64,000 bases of DNA from Salarias fasciatus (lineage: Eukaryota; Chordata; Actinopteri; Blenniiformes; Blenniidae). The notes beneath the pieces were generated by a model. That model searched no databases. It had not been told where the DNA came from and saw nothing but the letters and a program-made list of their open reading frames with translations. Made by a program: the position numbers and the translations under genes. Positions 24,389 to 37,800 of the stretch are shown piece by piece. Numbering within the stretch: position 1 is the stretch's first letter; each line of letters starts with the position of its first letter. Location of the stretch: assembly GCF_902148845.1 (NCBI RefSeq), contig NC_043748.1, forward strand, positions 12,244,445-12,308,444, read 5' to 3'.

Positions 24389-27300
24389 AGCATAAGGGGA
24401 AAGGAGTTCTAGAAACTCAAATACAAACGTGGTCCGAACTGGGAGCACAAGGTTTAACAAAAGCAATTGCTTCACCTTCTCCCAAGCCCAAAATCCTCAC
24501 TATTCTTTATCATAAAGTTTGGCAAGCTATAATATAGATAGCTTGGGTCAAATAACCATAGAGAGTGGAAGGATGTATAGACAGGACTTTGAAGATCTGC
24601 TTAGTCTATATGGTCTGGACCAGATTTTTCAGGATTGGCAACGAGGGATCATCGATGCTTCACACACTCGTTTAACGTCAGACAGCAGGTGTCCGGTGTC
24701 AAAACAACCTCAGAGGAGACACACACAAATATGCACCGCATACTGCATGCATATTTTCACGCATGGATAGATCCTCGTAGTCCTCCCTGACATATGCACG
24801 GGGCGGTTACAGTGGGAGCTCAGACAGACACCCAACACCCGATGCAGAGCTGCTGTTGGAGTCAATGCTGGCGTCACTGGGCACGTCAGTCACAGCATTC
24901 CTCTGACCAGGACAGGTGACTCCAAGAGGCCAGAAGTGGGCCAAAGACGGCAACCCGATACCCAGCTGAAAGAGCAGCGGACCCGCGTCAGTGGCCAACG
25001 TCATTCACTCGTCCTGTGACACTGCAGCAATGTGTTGGGGGCTTTTTTTACGCAATGGGAGAGTGGAACTTGAGTCCAGCTGGATCTTGCTGGCATCTGT
25101 GCGGACGATAAACTGGAGAGGGCAGAGGACTTGCTGGGAAAGTGCAGAGTGTTTGTGCGCGCTCAAATCACGATTCAGGTGAACGGAGAGACTTTTGGAA
25201 CATGGACTTTACCACTAAGGAACAAAAGATTTGCACATATGGCCTTGTCCATACCAAGACGTAAAGCTATCAGTGTACTCTGAAAGGCCTTTTGTAGCTT
25301 CAGCTTCACATAAGAAAATAGTGAAACTCTGTCATTCTGATTATGAGATTGCCTTCCTGCCAACATGGGAGTATTTACACCCAGCCGAGTGTCTACGTTG
25401 AGCACCTTAACTCCACACAGGACAGGATCACTGAAGGATAGAGACATGCCTCTGCAGGGGACACTTTGGCTGATCCTACTCCCCGACGGCCCCTCCCGCC
25501 GTGTGCCTTGAGCAAGCACTCATGGAAAAAAGCTCTGTCACATTCCCCGGTTTCCATCTGAACTCCTGAGAATCTCCCCTTTGCACTTACACTCTCTTTA
25601 TCCAATAAGGACTCCTCAAATCTACAAAACATCCCGTTTATCCTACATGTTCACTTTCCTACTTGCTCAGTCAGTTTCCTCTCATGATATATCCCAAGAG
25701 GTGCGTCGACAGTCTTTTTGACACACAAATTATTACAAATACGTCTAAATATGACACTCATGCTTATATAATTTTCATCAGGCTGTGCCAAAGAAGTTGG
25801 ATTACTTATCTCCAGTCAAGGGAAGGAAATTAATTAAGAGTGAGTTTTCAGTCCCTTCATCAGTCTTGAAATACAGGGTACAATCTTGTTCAAAGGAGAC
25901 TGACTAATGTTTGGGCTTCAAAGGGTTATGGGGTTTTCCTTTTAGACACTTTCCTGGAGAGCGACTGAATGTAGCTTCACATCTGTGAATAGGTGATTTC
26001 TGCTGGTGTGTGGTCTTGCGGGATGAGATACACAGTTACATTTTCTTTTTGTCTTAAGCAGTTCTTTCATATAGCTGAACAAACATGAGATACAAACATG
26101 TCCATAGAAGCACAGTAGAAACGTACAGACCATATAGAAGCAGAAAGGAGTGTATCCGTTCTCCAGAGGAAGGTCTCTATACTCGCCCTTCTTTACCCTT
26201 GAGAGCCAGTATTGATCATGGACACATGATCCTGGCCGGCAGTTTAGCAATGCACGTTGGGGGAAATGTGTCTGTAGGAAAGAGGGGGCAGCCCTGACTT
26301 TCTGACTGACTGATTGCCTTTTTGTCAGTGTGCCACAATGCCAAAGAGCTTGTTGAAGGCCAGCTTCCCAGATGCATTGCTGTGTTTATCTGCCCGGTTC
26401 CATGGACACACATTAGGTAACGTCACCGTCTGAGCATACGTTATTTAAGATGTCACTTTGCTTTCCGATTGTCAGTCAGGTAATTGTCAGGTAATTGTGA
26501 GGGATAAAAGTAGAGCCTGGGTAATCATTACTCTTACTTTCATGCGGGGATAAGGAGGTTCCCCTGTTGTTAGATTGCACTCAGCTGTCCCTAACAGAAA
26601 AGCATGATTGCAGGGACTTAATCCATTAATGCAAGAGGCAGTGCGGAGTCTTTTACGTCTTCTCTGTGTCTTTACCTTGTGAAAAAATGACAACTAACAT
26701 AAATGAGTGACTTGTCCGGGATGTATCATAACTTTCGCTCACTGTCAGCTGTGATAATCTCCAGTACAATGGGATTTTAGGTTGGTTGAGGTGCTGAAAA
26801 AGATGAATGTAAGGCTAGAACAACATAGATGCGCATACATAACACCTGCGTGCAAAGGGGGTCACATCATCATAATACCTTTCAGCGTGAACATCAAAGG
26901 AAACACAAGTATTTCTAATGTGTCATTGAAATTGTAGCAGAGCGAAGCTGTTGAATTTCAAGACATAATACGTATAGTAGATGACGTTGATGTAGCACGC
27001 TGTCTGCCGTCACTGTCCGTTTGCTATCTTCAGATCTGGGTTAGAGGTAGATACGTTTCCATCATGAGGAGTGTGTGACATTCAAGTACTGAAGTGAGCC
27101 ATCCTCATAAATGTTTCTGTTTAATTATTTACAAGGAAATGATCAGTGCAGTGGTTAGGAAAGTAGGCAGGAGAGCTGTGGATACGAAAGCCTTTTGCTG
27201 CGGATGGCACAGAACGTGAGAAAGAGTGATGAATATTTTTATTTTAGATGAAAAACAAGAATAAAAAAAAGCAAGTCAAAGGAAGTGCATCCACTTCTAT

Positions 27301-27733
27301 TCTTCCTTTGGCTTGTGTATCAGTGCAGATTTCATGTGTATAGTACACAGTGATTACGTTGTTCGTTTTAGTTGCTTTGATGTACTCACAATTCTTTAAG
27401 CTACATTGTGCCAGTATGCTGACACTAGAATATCATAGAAAGTGACCAGAAATTGTAATTTTTATCTTTTAGATGTGAAGTGATTTCCCCTCTGCCTTCT
27501 GAATAAAAGAAAAGGGAAAATCTACCTCTCCTTGCTGCGGGGAATTAATGTCCCTCTCCCAGAAGACAGTCACGCTGTCTGACTATGCTGTTTGTCACTC
27601 CAGTGAGTGGCGTGAAGTGGTTTGTGTGCCCTCCAATAATTGGTGCTGTATATATGATTATTTTTTATTTGTACTGTATATTTTTATTTACATATAAATT
27701 TGAATGGTTCATGTATGTATTGTATTAAATAAA
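24389..27733 (+). other. Possible long 3' UTR of the TMEM100-like gene
   Basis: No coding exon was recognised. The first hexamer in a terminal-looking AT-rich context is AATAAA at 27728-27733; others occur near 27258 and 27502. If these are the ends used, the 3' UTR is about 3 kb. It could equally be plain intergenic DNA. Confidence 0.3.
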
Positions 27734-30700
27734 TGTTACATAAACAACGCCTCCTGTGATATTTTTGCATTAACACTGGTATCTTGTTTGCTTCTAGAGA
27801 ATCTTAAAACACTGAAAATATAAGTCAAAGTTGAGATTTCCTGTTCATTTAAAAAAAATAAAAAATAAAAGCGAAACAGAAAAACTACAAGTATATCTTG
27901 GCTTTCTGGCGCCATCTGAGATGATGGAGTTGATTCTAAGCACATTGTTCTGTGCTGCTCTGCCAGTTTGGATGACTTCTTCAGTTTTCAAAAGACATGT
28001 GGTGGGATCTTTTGGTTGTTAAGAAAACAAACTGGTCAGCATCACTCAGAATGAATGACACCCCCTACTGGCAAAATATTAAAAATAAAGTTTCTATTCT
28101 ATTCTGCATGCTGTGAAACTGCCAAGACTTGTCGCTTTGTCAGTTCAGCATAAGTTTATAATATATTTGAAAGAGGAACTTGTGTCATATACACTGGGAA
28201 GAGCTGGGAAACTGGTGTGGGTGTGGAGGGGTCTGTGTTTAGGTCTCGGTAGAGGGTGGGGAGGCCAGCCCGGAGCAAAGTGCAGATGGGGTGGAAGTGG
28301 TCAGTTGACCTACTGGGGTCAGCACAGATTACAGGAAACCAGATGGGAGCAACATCTCCGCCTCTCTGTCTTCATGACACGGCTCCAAAGCCAAGCGTTC
28401 GGCACCGTTCGGCCTTTATAAATCTTAAAATGACACAAAGGGACAAACTGTTTCATAATTATAGCCAGAGATATGCATGTGGGTGTTTAGTTTAACATGA
28501 TTAAGCTAGGATCGGAGCCATCTGGGACCTGATGACTCTGTTACTGTTTGTTTAAGTTTACAATCAGCAACGTCTGTGCAAAAGGAAAATCTGTCTGTTT
28601 CTTATTAGTCACTGCCTGCCTGCTGGTTCCAAATAATACTTTTGTAGTGGAATGGAATTACATTTATTATGACTATTGTGGACAGCGGTTTAGAAAGTAA
28701 TCACATATGCCCTGTAATGCAGTCAAATCATATGAAATTTAATACTGAAACAGTCTGGGTGTGAATATTATCATCAAAATTATTAAAATGCATTGATGAA
28801 TATGATAAGGCATTATTAGATATAATCACTGAAGAGACTTAAGAAAACAAGACTTACATTACACTGACTGCTATGCACATGAACACTGGCTGCTTTTGAT
28901 TATTTCTGAATGAGCATGATCAGAAGAGATTGTGAAAACGGTAAAACTTAGCTGATTTTCCAATGATTTCATTCATTGTTACAAAAGGATTCTTTAGACA
29001 AGGGCTTGGCTGTGGAATCGCCCTTCTTTCTCATTTCTCAGGTTTACTTTCATCGTACCTTTGCAATAACACATCTTTCAGCGAAATTATACTGGAAAAT
29101 AATGGACACTCAGGGAACAAAATAGGGTGCCCTTACAGTTTAGTGAGTGCATTTGTGTGGTTTATGGCTTTAATTGTTTTGTGTTGATGGTCAATGCACC
29201 ATCTATTTTGTTTTACAGAGAAAACGGTTCAGATTGGTTGGGGTTTCTATGGAAACAGTGCATCCAGTTATGAGGATGTCACAGCCTCTGCCCTGTCAGT
29301 CAGCTGCACGATAATTTGAGCATTCTGCACCGGGAGGACCACATTCGGCAAAAACAACTTGCCCCAGTGATCTGAAAAGATAAAAGCAATGCATTGTCTT
29401 TATTCATGTATAAAAGTTTTACTTTTGCTGATGATGGGAACAAGGAGTATTATGACAATGTGGTTTCAAATTACATACCACATCATTTGAACCTTTTACA
29501 ACCTTCTCTTTGTTCTTCAGCATTTGAGCGGTAAAGGTTATATTCAAGCACTGCATAGTGCATGTAGCAATTAAATTGGGAGAACAGGTAGGCGAAGTGC
29601 TGATCAATAGAGAATGTGAACATCAAAAAATAATTACTACTGATAGCGTACTCTGCCGCTTTACGATCCTCTTCAAAGGATGGGTCTTAAAGAATGCTCT
29701 ATTCAGCTGAGAAAGTGTGTGTTCATTACAATGAGGCACCCACACAGTGTTGTTAATCATTGTGTCATTTTCTTCAAAGATAGCTGCAGCACTGGCTTAA
29801 GCAAGCTGTTACTTTTGTTAATTTACACCTCTGCTTGGTCACACATATTATCATCATGATATATTGACAGATGAATAGCTTTTTGTGTGCATGCTTGCAC
29901 ACAAAAAACATGTTTGTGCAAAAGGACAATGAAACCAACTCAATGGCTTCATATTGTGCTCCGCTGGGAGGAACATGTCAATAATATTTCTTTCACCACC
30001 ATTTCCTTTTCTGCGCTCAACCTCTTTCATTTTTTTAATCAAAGCCACTTAGGTTACTTTCGACCAGTATTGATGTTTCTACCATTATCTGGCTCTGCTG
30101 GAACAGGCTTCATTGTTCAGCAAACCACTCTGTAACCATCACCAACAGAGATCTATTATCTGGCAAATCTGAAATTCTGCTTGGCTATCGCTTTTTGTCC
30201 AATGAAAATAGGTCTTTTTGAATCTGTCACTTGTGATCTATCGGACAAGGCAAGCAGCTCTGACTTTTTTTTAACAGGTTTTTTGTAACACAATTGTCTA
30301 CAGCTGAAAACAAGTGATCAATTGCTTTCCAATCTGTTTTTATAGGTGACTGTTTCATCCTAGAATATTTTGTTTGCAGTATCTCTAGAGGATTGCCTCT
30401 GTTTACTCTATGACCTCTGAACTGATGAACTAGTCTAACCCTACTTCCAATTATGGAGTCAAGTCAAGCCTCACTCTGACATGACATGGCTTTTACATAA
30501 CAATATGTACTTTGATTAAATCTATTGGATGCATCTCTTCTTTTTTGTTTTTACAAGGGAAGCCTCAGCAAGTCATCGCAGTGTAGACTTGGGTAGTTTT
30601 ATACCTGATACATCAGAATTCGGACCAAGATCCCCACAGTCATGGTCTAGACTTTCATAAACGACACTTAAATTTACTAGATGAGTTTAAAATCAGTATT

Positions 30701-31225
30701 AATCACTTAACCAAATATGACTATCTTGTCCAACTCAATAAGTCTGGGATTATTATTTTTTTAATCATATGCTTTCTGATTTATTAATATAATTTTACAT
30801 TGTACTTTAATTGCTATTGGAATAAACCAGTAGGTATGGTGGAGCAGTTTCTGGCATCACAGCGAGAATGCAATGGGTTGAAATACTGAGCCTGCTGTGA
30901 GGAGTTCTCCACATTCTTCCTAAGGTACAAATACTTACATGCATGTGAATTAAATCTAAAATTGAATAGGAGTGTGTGTGGTCGTCTGGCTTTGTGTGTT
31001 TGCTCTTAACTGGACTGACAACCTGTCCAGGATGTACCCTCTACTCGCCAGTATTTAGCTGGGATCGATTCCAACAATGATGTAATGGCGCTCATTTAGA
31101 ATATAATTTTCAAAATGACATTGAACTAAATGAAAAAAAGTGATAGTAAAATTTGTCCCTTGGATTTCATTTATTTGATGTGAGAATGACCTTTCCGTGA
31201 CAGACGGAGCATCCTTTTTGCGCCT
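27734..31225. other. Intergenic, no gene seen
   Basis: AT-rich DNA between the TMEM100-like gene and the ccnf promoter. It holds one diverged interspersed-repeat copy (30890-31082). No supported exon was found. Confidence 0.65.
30890..31082 (+). repeat. Interspersed repeat, diverged copy B
   Basis: Contains GGAGTTCTCCACATTCTTCC, ACATGCATGTGAATTAAATC, AACTGGACTGACAACCTGTC and TAGCTGGGATCGATTCCA in the order seen in the common fish repeat. The changes are spread evenly, which suggests an old copy. Confidence 0.7.
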
Positions 31226-31600
31226 GTCCCTTTAAACGTAGTCCCTTTAAACGGGAGCTCAGCTCTGACTGTGTTTCCCACAATTCAAAGCGAAAGGTGG
31301 AGCTGAGGACAAGCTTCATAATCAGGTCAGCCAATCACAGCTCTCCGCCAGCGAGCGCGTACTTCGAAATGGCATCACGCTATCCAATCACAGTCCGATA
31401 TTCTACAGTTTATAACATCTGACCAATAGGCGCTCATCTCGTGTCACCCTGGCCAATCAAAAGGCCTCTACATGCTAGATGGGCGTCACCAGTTTTTGCC
31501 AATCAGATTGAATGTACAGTTTAAACGCAGAGCGCGGGCGGTCCCACGGGGTCTTTGGGGGCGGGGCCAATATACGAGGACGCGTGCTTGAATTTTGAAT
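31226..31600 (+). promoter_or_regulatory. ccnf promoter with NF-Y boxes and CHR elements
   Basis: Six plus-strand CCAAT boxes lie at 31331, 31384, 31423, 31453, 31499 and 31567. CHR-type hexamers include TTTGAA at 31594-31599, an overlapping-frame CTTGAA at 31587-31592, TTCGAA at 31363-31368, TTTAAA at 31231, 31246 and 31520, and a reverse TTTGAA at 31284-31289. NF-Y clusters with a CHR near the start site are the known signature of G2/M genes controlled by DREAM and MMB-FOXM1. Cyclin F peaks in G2, so this fits. Confidence 0.8.
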
Positions 31601-31801
31601 TCACAGAAAGAAGCAACAAACTGTGAAGAAATTCACAAACTTGTGTACCTCACCAAAGGACGGAACAGCGCAGGAAAAGCTCGTGTTCAAAAGTTTCCTC
31701 TACGAGAAGCTGCGTTTTCAGGCATCACCGCTCCACTCCAGTCGTGCTGTCTCTACAGCCACCGCTGCTGTATGCATCAGGAGAGATCATTGCTTTTTGC
31801 A

Positions 31802-34800
31802 ATGAAAGCAGGCGGTAAGTCATTTCACTGAACTTATCCATATCTCTATAAATGCGTTAATGTATGAATGCGTGAAAGTAGTTTGTTAACCACAGCTGAA
31901 TTTTTGTACATCAACTCTATCGGCACTGATGTTGTGGTCGCCACCAGAAACGTTAACTACTGTAGCTACTGGCTACTGTTACTGTAAAGTTAAAGGTAAT
32001 TTCTCTTCATCTATTGCGAGTAAAACTGTTCCACAAGTTGGATTTGGATGGATTCGTGTCACGAATGATCAAAATATAATGTTAAAATTCAGTAAAGCTT
32101 CTGGTGACATAACGTCGCTCCGGTTGATCCACAGGAGGGAAAATTAGGCGCTCACTTGAGTTTTACTTTAGGCATGCAGAAGCTCAGTTATCCGTTCTCA
32201 GATGGCTGTCAATACCATCAAACCTCATTTCATCATGTCATATACTCATTTTAATATGCCCAAGGAATCATCTTTTTAAAAACTAGAAGCATTTCCACTC
32301 ATTTGAGTAACTGCCCTGCTGCTTGATTTGAATATGGAGCCATAACCTTCACCTTGGTGTGCCAGGCTGTCTAACTACCCTAGCTGCTAACTACTACCCC
32401 TAACCTAAACTTCCTCTGGCCTGCTTCAAATGAACTGTGAACATTTACTTTGCATATATGTGAGAATTGGTTTGCTGAATTTGCACTCGGCTGAGAAATG
32501 CTTTTGTGAGTTTGTGTGTGGATCTAAATGTGGCCCTCAGTTTTTGTTTAAGACATGTTCATACTGGATCCTGCATTATCATGTACATGAGTATAAGCAA
32601 AAATATTGACTGCACATAGAGGTTTTATACAGATATTTATTCACACGTAGTACACCAACTCACAAATTATGTAAATGTTATGCATGAAAAAATTAGGAGG
32701 GAGTAAATTGTCTTCAACCCTTTATCTTATTATGCAATAATAAGTATTCCAGACAACTCCTCTGCAGCAACACAGCAAAGAAAATAATAAAAAAACAAAA
32801 CAAAATAAACACTATACATGTAGACATGCATGCACATACACAAATTTAAATTTTAACTGATTTAAAAAAAATGAAAAATTAACATTTTTGGATTCTCATA
32901 TATCCATAAGCTATGTAAAACTACTCCTCTGTATTTTCACTTTTACAATGTTTAAGCTGCTCATAAGTATTAATCTTCATTTAAAAAATGTTCAGTTTTC
33001 TTAATGAACTATCCTTGTACTTGCTTCAATTCATCATTGAGTTTTATACATACCTCACAACACTGACAGTAAACACATCCTTTTCCTAATTGTTTGGAGT
33101 TTTTTTTATTAGCTATGAAATAATATGACGAAAAGAAATGGAAAGTCTTTTGAAAATATTAGAAATAATCAAATTGAATGTATCTTTTCTTTCAGCTGTC
33201 CACTGCCGTTGTTTAAAATGCTACTCGGTTCCAGCACGGAAGCGAGTTCGTAAGCGATCCTCAGCCCTCACGCTGCTGTCTCTACCTGAGGAGCTGATTC
33301 TCTGTGTGCTCCAGTGTCTCTCTGCCGAGGATCTTCTGTCTGTCCGAGCAGTAAGTAAACCTCCTCTGTCCACTGTCACAACACAGTTCTAATCTCATCC
33401 CACTCTTCTTCCTCCACATCTTGTGACCACCTGCTCTGCCCAGCAGAGGGGTGAAACTAAAACCTGGAATACCTGTTCAACTGAGGGACTAATTATTCGC
33501 ATCTGGATCACAGGTTCACTCCCAGCTTCGGGACATTGTTGACAACCATCCCAGTGTATGGGCCAAGGTCAGCTTCAGAGACAAGTGGCCATCCCCCAAG
33601 TCCTTATGGCTGTTTGAAAGGTATAGTTCTCTCATTCAAATAAACAATATCTGGTTTTTTGTGTTGGGTTTTAGTATAAATGTTTTTTTTCTCCTGCAGG
33701 GCTGCTGAAAAAGGGAATTTTGAAGCTGCTGTGAAGCTTGGAATTGCATATTTATACAATGAAGGGCGTAAGTTGAACACTTTTGACTTGTTGTTTCGGG
33801 TAAAAGGACCTCTAATGAATTTGGGGCTCATGAAACCATCTTGCTCGTGGTTTTCACAGCTTCTCTCCACTTGTGCCTTCTTTCTCTCCTCCAGCTTTAT
33901 TGAGTGACGAGGGCCGAGCGGATGTGTGTGGTCGAAAGGCCTCCCACTTCTTCAGCTTGGCGGAGAGCCTGCGCTCTCCGGCTGCGGATCCCTTCATCTG
34001 GGTGTTCATCCGTCCGCCGTGGTCGCCCACTGGCAGCTGCTGCAAGGCCGTGGTGTTCGATCGTCTCAAGGCCGAGTGTGATGACAACGTGGTACGTTTC
34101 ACGGCTGACAGGAAAAACAAACAAAAAAACCATACATTAGTCAGTCAAACTTGGTGCAAAATTCCACTGAAGTTTCATCAACACAAATGGATTGTTTTAA
34201 TCGAATATAATCAAGTAGAGTGAATCTTATTTAATTTCTTTGCTATGCCTCTGACAATTGTAATGACATTGTATAAAATGTGCAGAAGGATTTAAGTTCT
34301 TGTTTTCACATTTCCCTACAGGAGAAAAGGGGACCCCTGCTGCACTGCTTGGCTAGGGTTTTGCAGCTGTTTGAAGTAAGTGTGAAACCAAAACTGGGTG
34401 TGGTTTGTCCAGTTTCCACTTGCCAATCAATCAGATGCGCGAATTGGGAAACTAGCCATTGTTAATATGCATGTGTTCTTTCTGTAAAGCTAGTCCTTCG
34501 ACATTCTCCATTGACTCTTGTTTCTCTCAGTTTTTGCTAAAATGTATCATGACCGCGTCAAAATGTGTTTCCAGGGGGATGAAAAACGCTCCGACGCCAT
34601 TTCAATGCTGGAGGAATCATCGCGGGCCGGCTGCCTGCAGAGCGCGTACCTGTTGTGGGAGCACAGCAGAAAGGCGGCCGTAAGTCAATTCGCTACTTTT
34701 GTGTTCCTTTTCTTTTGAAATATGAGCCACGTTTGCCAGTTACACCAGTCAGTGTTTCATTAAAATGGAGAAAAACGTCTTGTGACAGAATAAAGTGACA

Positions 34801-37800
34801 ATTCTAACAGTTAATTTGTGTGTGTGGGAACCATTTCAATTTCAGATAACAGATCCGGGAAGGTATCTCCAGTGTATACGAAGGCTCAGGGACTACGCTG
34901 GCAAAGGATGCTGGGAGGCGCAGGTGTGTGATTGCAGATAAATGAGCTGGTTAACGAGGCATTCTCAGTTTTATGGCGCTTCTTTTTTTCAGTCTGATGT
35001 CTCCAAAACAGGGAAGTGTTTGTCTTTTTTTTTTTTTTTTTTTTTTTATGTTATGTGTTAGTTCTCCTTCTGATTGCCCTCTCCTCGATTAGCCGTTAAT
35101 TGGTGAGCTTTTTCTTATTGAAATGTCATCAAACTGTCAAGAGGGCTTGACAGTTGTCATCATTTTCATTTCTTTTCATTCTCTGAATCATAAAAGTGTG
35201 ACTCACTTGAATTTCAAGCTCTTTTCAATGAAGCAGCACTCCACCGTATTGTTTTCACCGAGCTGTAAATCGTCTTCCGCACATGCCGTAGCGTTGAATC
35301 GTCCTTGATTTCCTCTTCTTAGATGTCCCTGGCCAAAGTGTGCAGCGGTGGGAATCCCCTGGGTTTGGAGCCGAAGGCCTGCTCCGACCTGGTCGCCCAG
35401 CTCTTCAGTTCCTCGAAGCAAGCGCCCCGATCCTGTGCTCCATGCGTCCTCAGGCGAGGCATCAAAGACAACATGAGGTAGGTCGAACGCAGAAACGGCT
35501 TCACGCTGGTGTTAGCATCATTATTGATGGTGAGTAATATATGTCTAGACAATCCTCTTCTAGCTGTTTGCGATGAGTCACCGAGTTTTTAATCATCTGA
35601 GATTCTTTTAATAACATTACTGAAGAGCAGATACAGCAGGATGAGCGAGCCAAACAGAAGTTTCCCTGGGAATAGACAGAATAGCGCAGTGGTTAGTGCT
35701 CCTGCCGCACAGTGCGGAGATCCCTGGTTAGAATCTTGGAGCCCTTTGAGTTTACATACTCCTTTTCTATGCGTTTAACTCATTGTCGGTCTGTTCAGAT
35801 ACATCCTGGTGGACTGGCTTGTGGAGGTCACCACCATGAAGGACTTCTCCAGCTTGGCGCTGCACGTGACAGTGGGCTGTGTGGACCGCTACTTGTCTCT
35901 GCGCTCCGTCCCCAAGGCCCGCCTTCAGCTATTAGGCATCGCCTGCATGGTCGTTTGTACACGGTAAGAAAACACATGCCCACATCCTGTTTACTCTTGG
36001 CGTGATTACAGTCTCTTTAAAGGCATTAGTGTGTATGTGTGTGCATAAATAGATTCTGTGGGAAACTCGCAGTCTAGATTTTGTTAAGATAAACAAGTTG
36101 CAGATTAAAACCTTTTCTGACGGTGTTTGTTGTTCATTTTCAGCTACATGAGTAAAGAGATCTTGACAATACGAGAAGCTGTTTGGCTGACGGACAACAC
36201 ATACAAGTATGAGGACCTGGTTCGAATGATGGGAGAGGTGGTGTCTGTGCTGGAAGGAAACATCAGGGTGAGCACAGTTACTTCTCTTCATGTGTCTTTA
36301 CTAGAATTGTTCTTTTGTGATGAAAAGATGTGATTTTGTGGTTTCTGCTTTGTGTCTCCCTTTTAGAGCCCTACTCTGCTGGATTATGGGGAGGTGCTGC
36401 TCTCTCTGCTCCCCCTGGAGAGACGAACCACTCACCTGTTCAGCTACATCTGCGAGCTGTCGCTGCTCTACTCGGCTCTCGCCTCGCCGCCACCGGCCAA
36501 GTTAGCCTGTGCCGCGCTGCTGCTAACCCGGGCGCTACATCACTATGGTAATAACCGTCACTGCTTCGTCTCATCCTCTGAACACATGCAGATGATGTTG
36601 TCATGCAGAATTTACAGTGTGTGTGTGTGTGTGTGTGTGTTCTCCTCTGCAGCTCCTCTCTGGCCCTCCCTGTTGGCTGAATACACAGGATTCTCCAAAC
36701 AGGACCTTGTTCCCCTTTCCGTGCTGATTTACATGAAGTGGTGAGTGTCTCACTGTGTGTTGAACGAGCATCACGACCTTTTACTCTTCCTGGCACAATT
36801 TCCAAATGGGGAGTCAGACTGCGTGCACAATTTTTTTCATGAAATTAAAATGTTCTCGCACGTTTTAAGGATAGATTGAGTTATTTTTAGTGGTGCAGCT
36901 GAACACTGTCTGGACCATACATTTGTGGAATCAGGAAAAACTCGTGTATTTTTCCATGAATGGCAAAAACATTGTGAATGTTCTCATCCCCTTTCAGATG
37001 CCACAGTGTAGCCCTGACTTACACTGATGCATCACAGTGCTTCCTCTCCTGCAAACAGATAACAAGAATTGATTGGCGATGTGTCTGGCTGTTTTCAGCA
37101 TGCTTGTATAGCCGCATTGATTAGATATAAGATTGTTTGCGACTTCTAGTGGCCAAGAAAATGGACGGTCATAAGGGTTTTAAGGGAATCACAAACCACA
37201 GAGAGCTCCGGTGTCATATAGACAGTAGGAGCTAAGTGGGGATGGGGGGGTGGATGTAGCCATCAGTGAATCACCAGCTGAGTCACAGAAACGTGCCTCA
37301 GGGTGACTCATTTTTATAGGTAAGCATCATATTGGGCAAACAATAATTCTTCAATGGAAAAGTAACAAGATTTTCCCTGAAGAGTTGATTACACTGGATG
37401 CAGAAAACAAAGTGGATCAAACTCACTTTTGTTTTTGTCCTCTTTCCATTCCACCTCTGCCCTCTCACTCCTCAGTTTCAGCCAAGATATTCCCAAGGAT
37501 TACAGACACGTGTCTCTCACTGGCGTCAAGCAGCGCTTTGAGGATGAAGCCTACCAGCACATCAGCAAAGAAGAGGTTTGTAATTCTTCACTTTCCATCG
37601 CGTTCAAAGTGTTGTTGGGCTCTTTTGACTACACAATGTCGATGTGGATCTAACTACTTTCTCTTATTTTTTTTTTCCCCCATAAATTTCTGTGCCTTCA
37701 TGTAGGTGATGTGCTTCAAAGAACTTTCTCAAATCTTGGAGATTCCTGAGGAGCAGGTGCAGATGGAGCCTCTCAGTCCCACTGCTCAGCCAGCAGACAT

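Noticed and set aside
28200-28270. G-rich stretch as a possible G-quadruplex
   Set aside because: The G runs are separated by loops too long for a convincing quadruplex.
35685-35772. tRNA gene
   Set aside because: A and B box-like sequences are present, but the acceptor and anticodon stems do not form; it fits the repeat family head instead.
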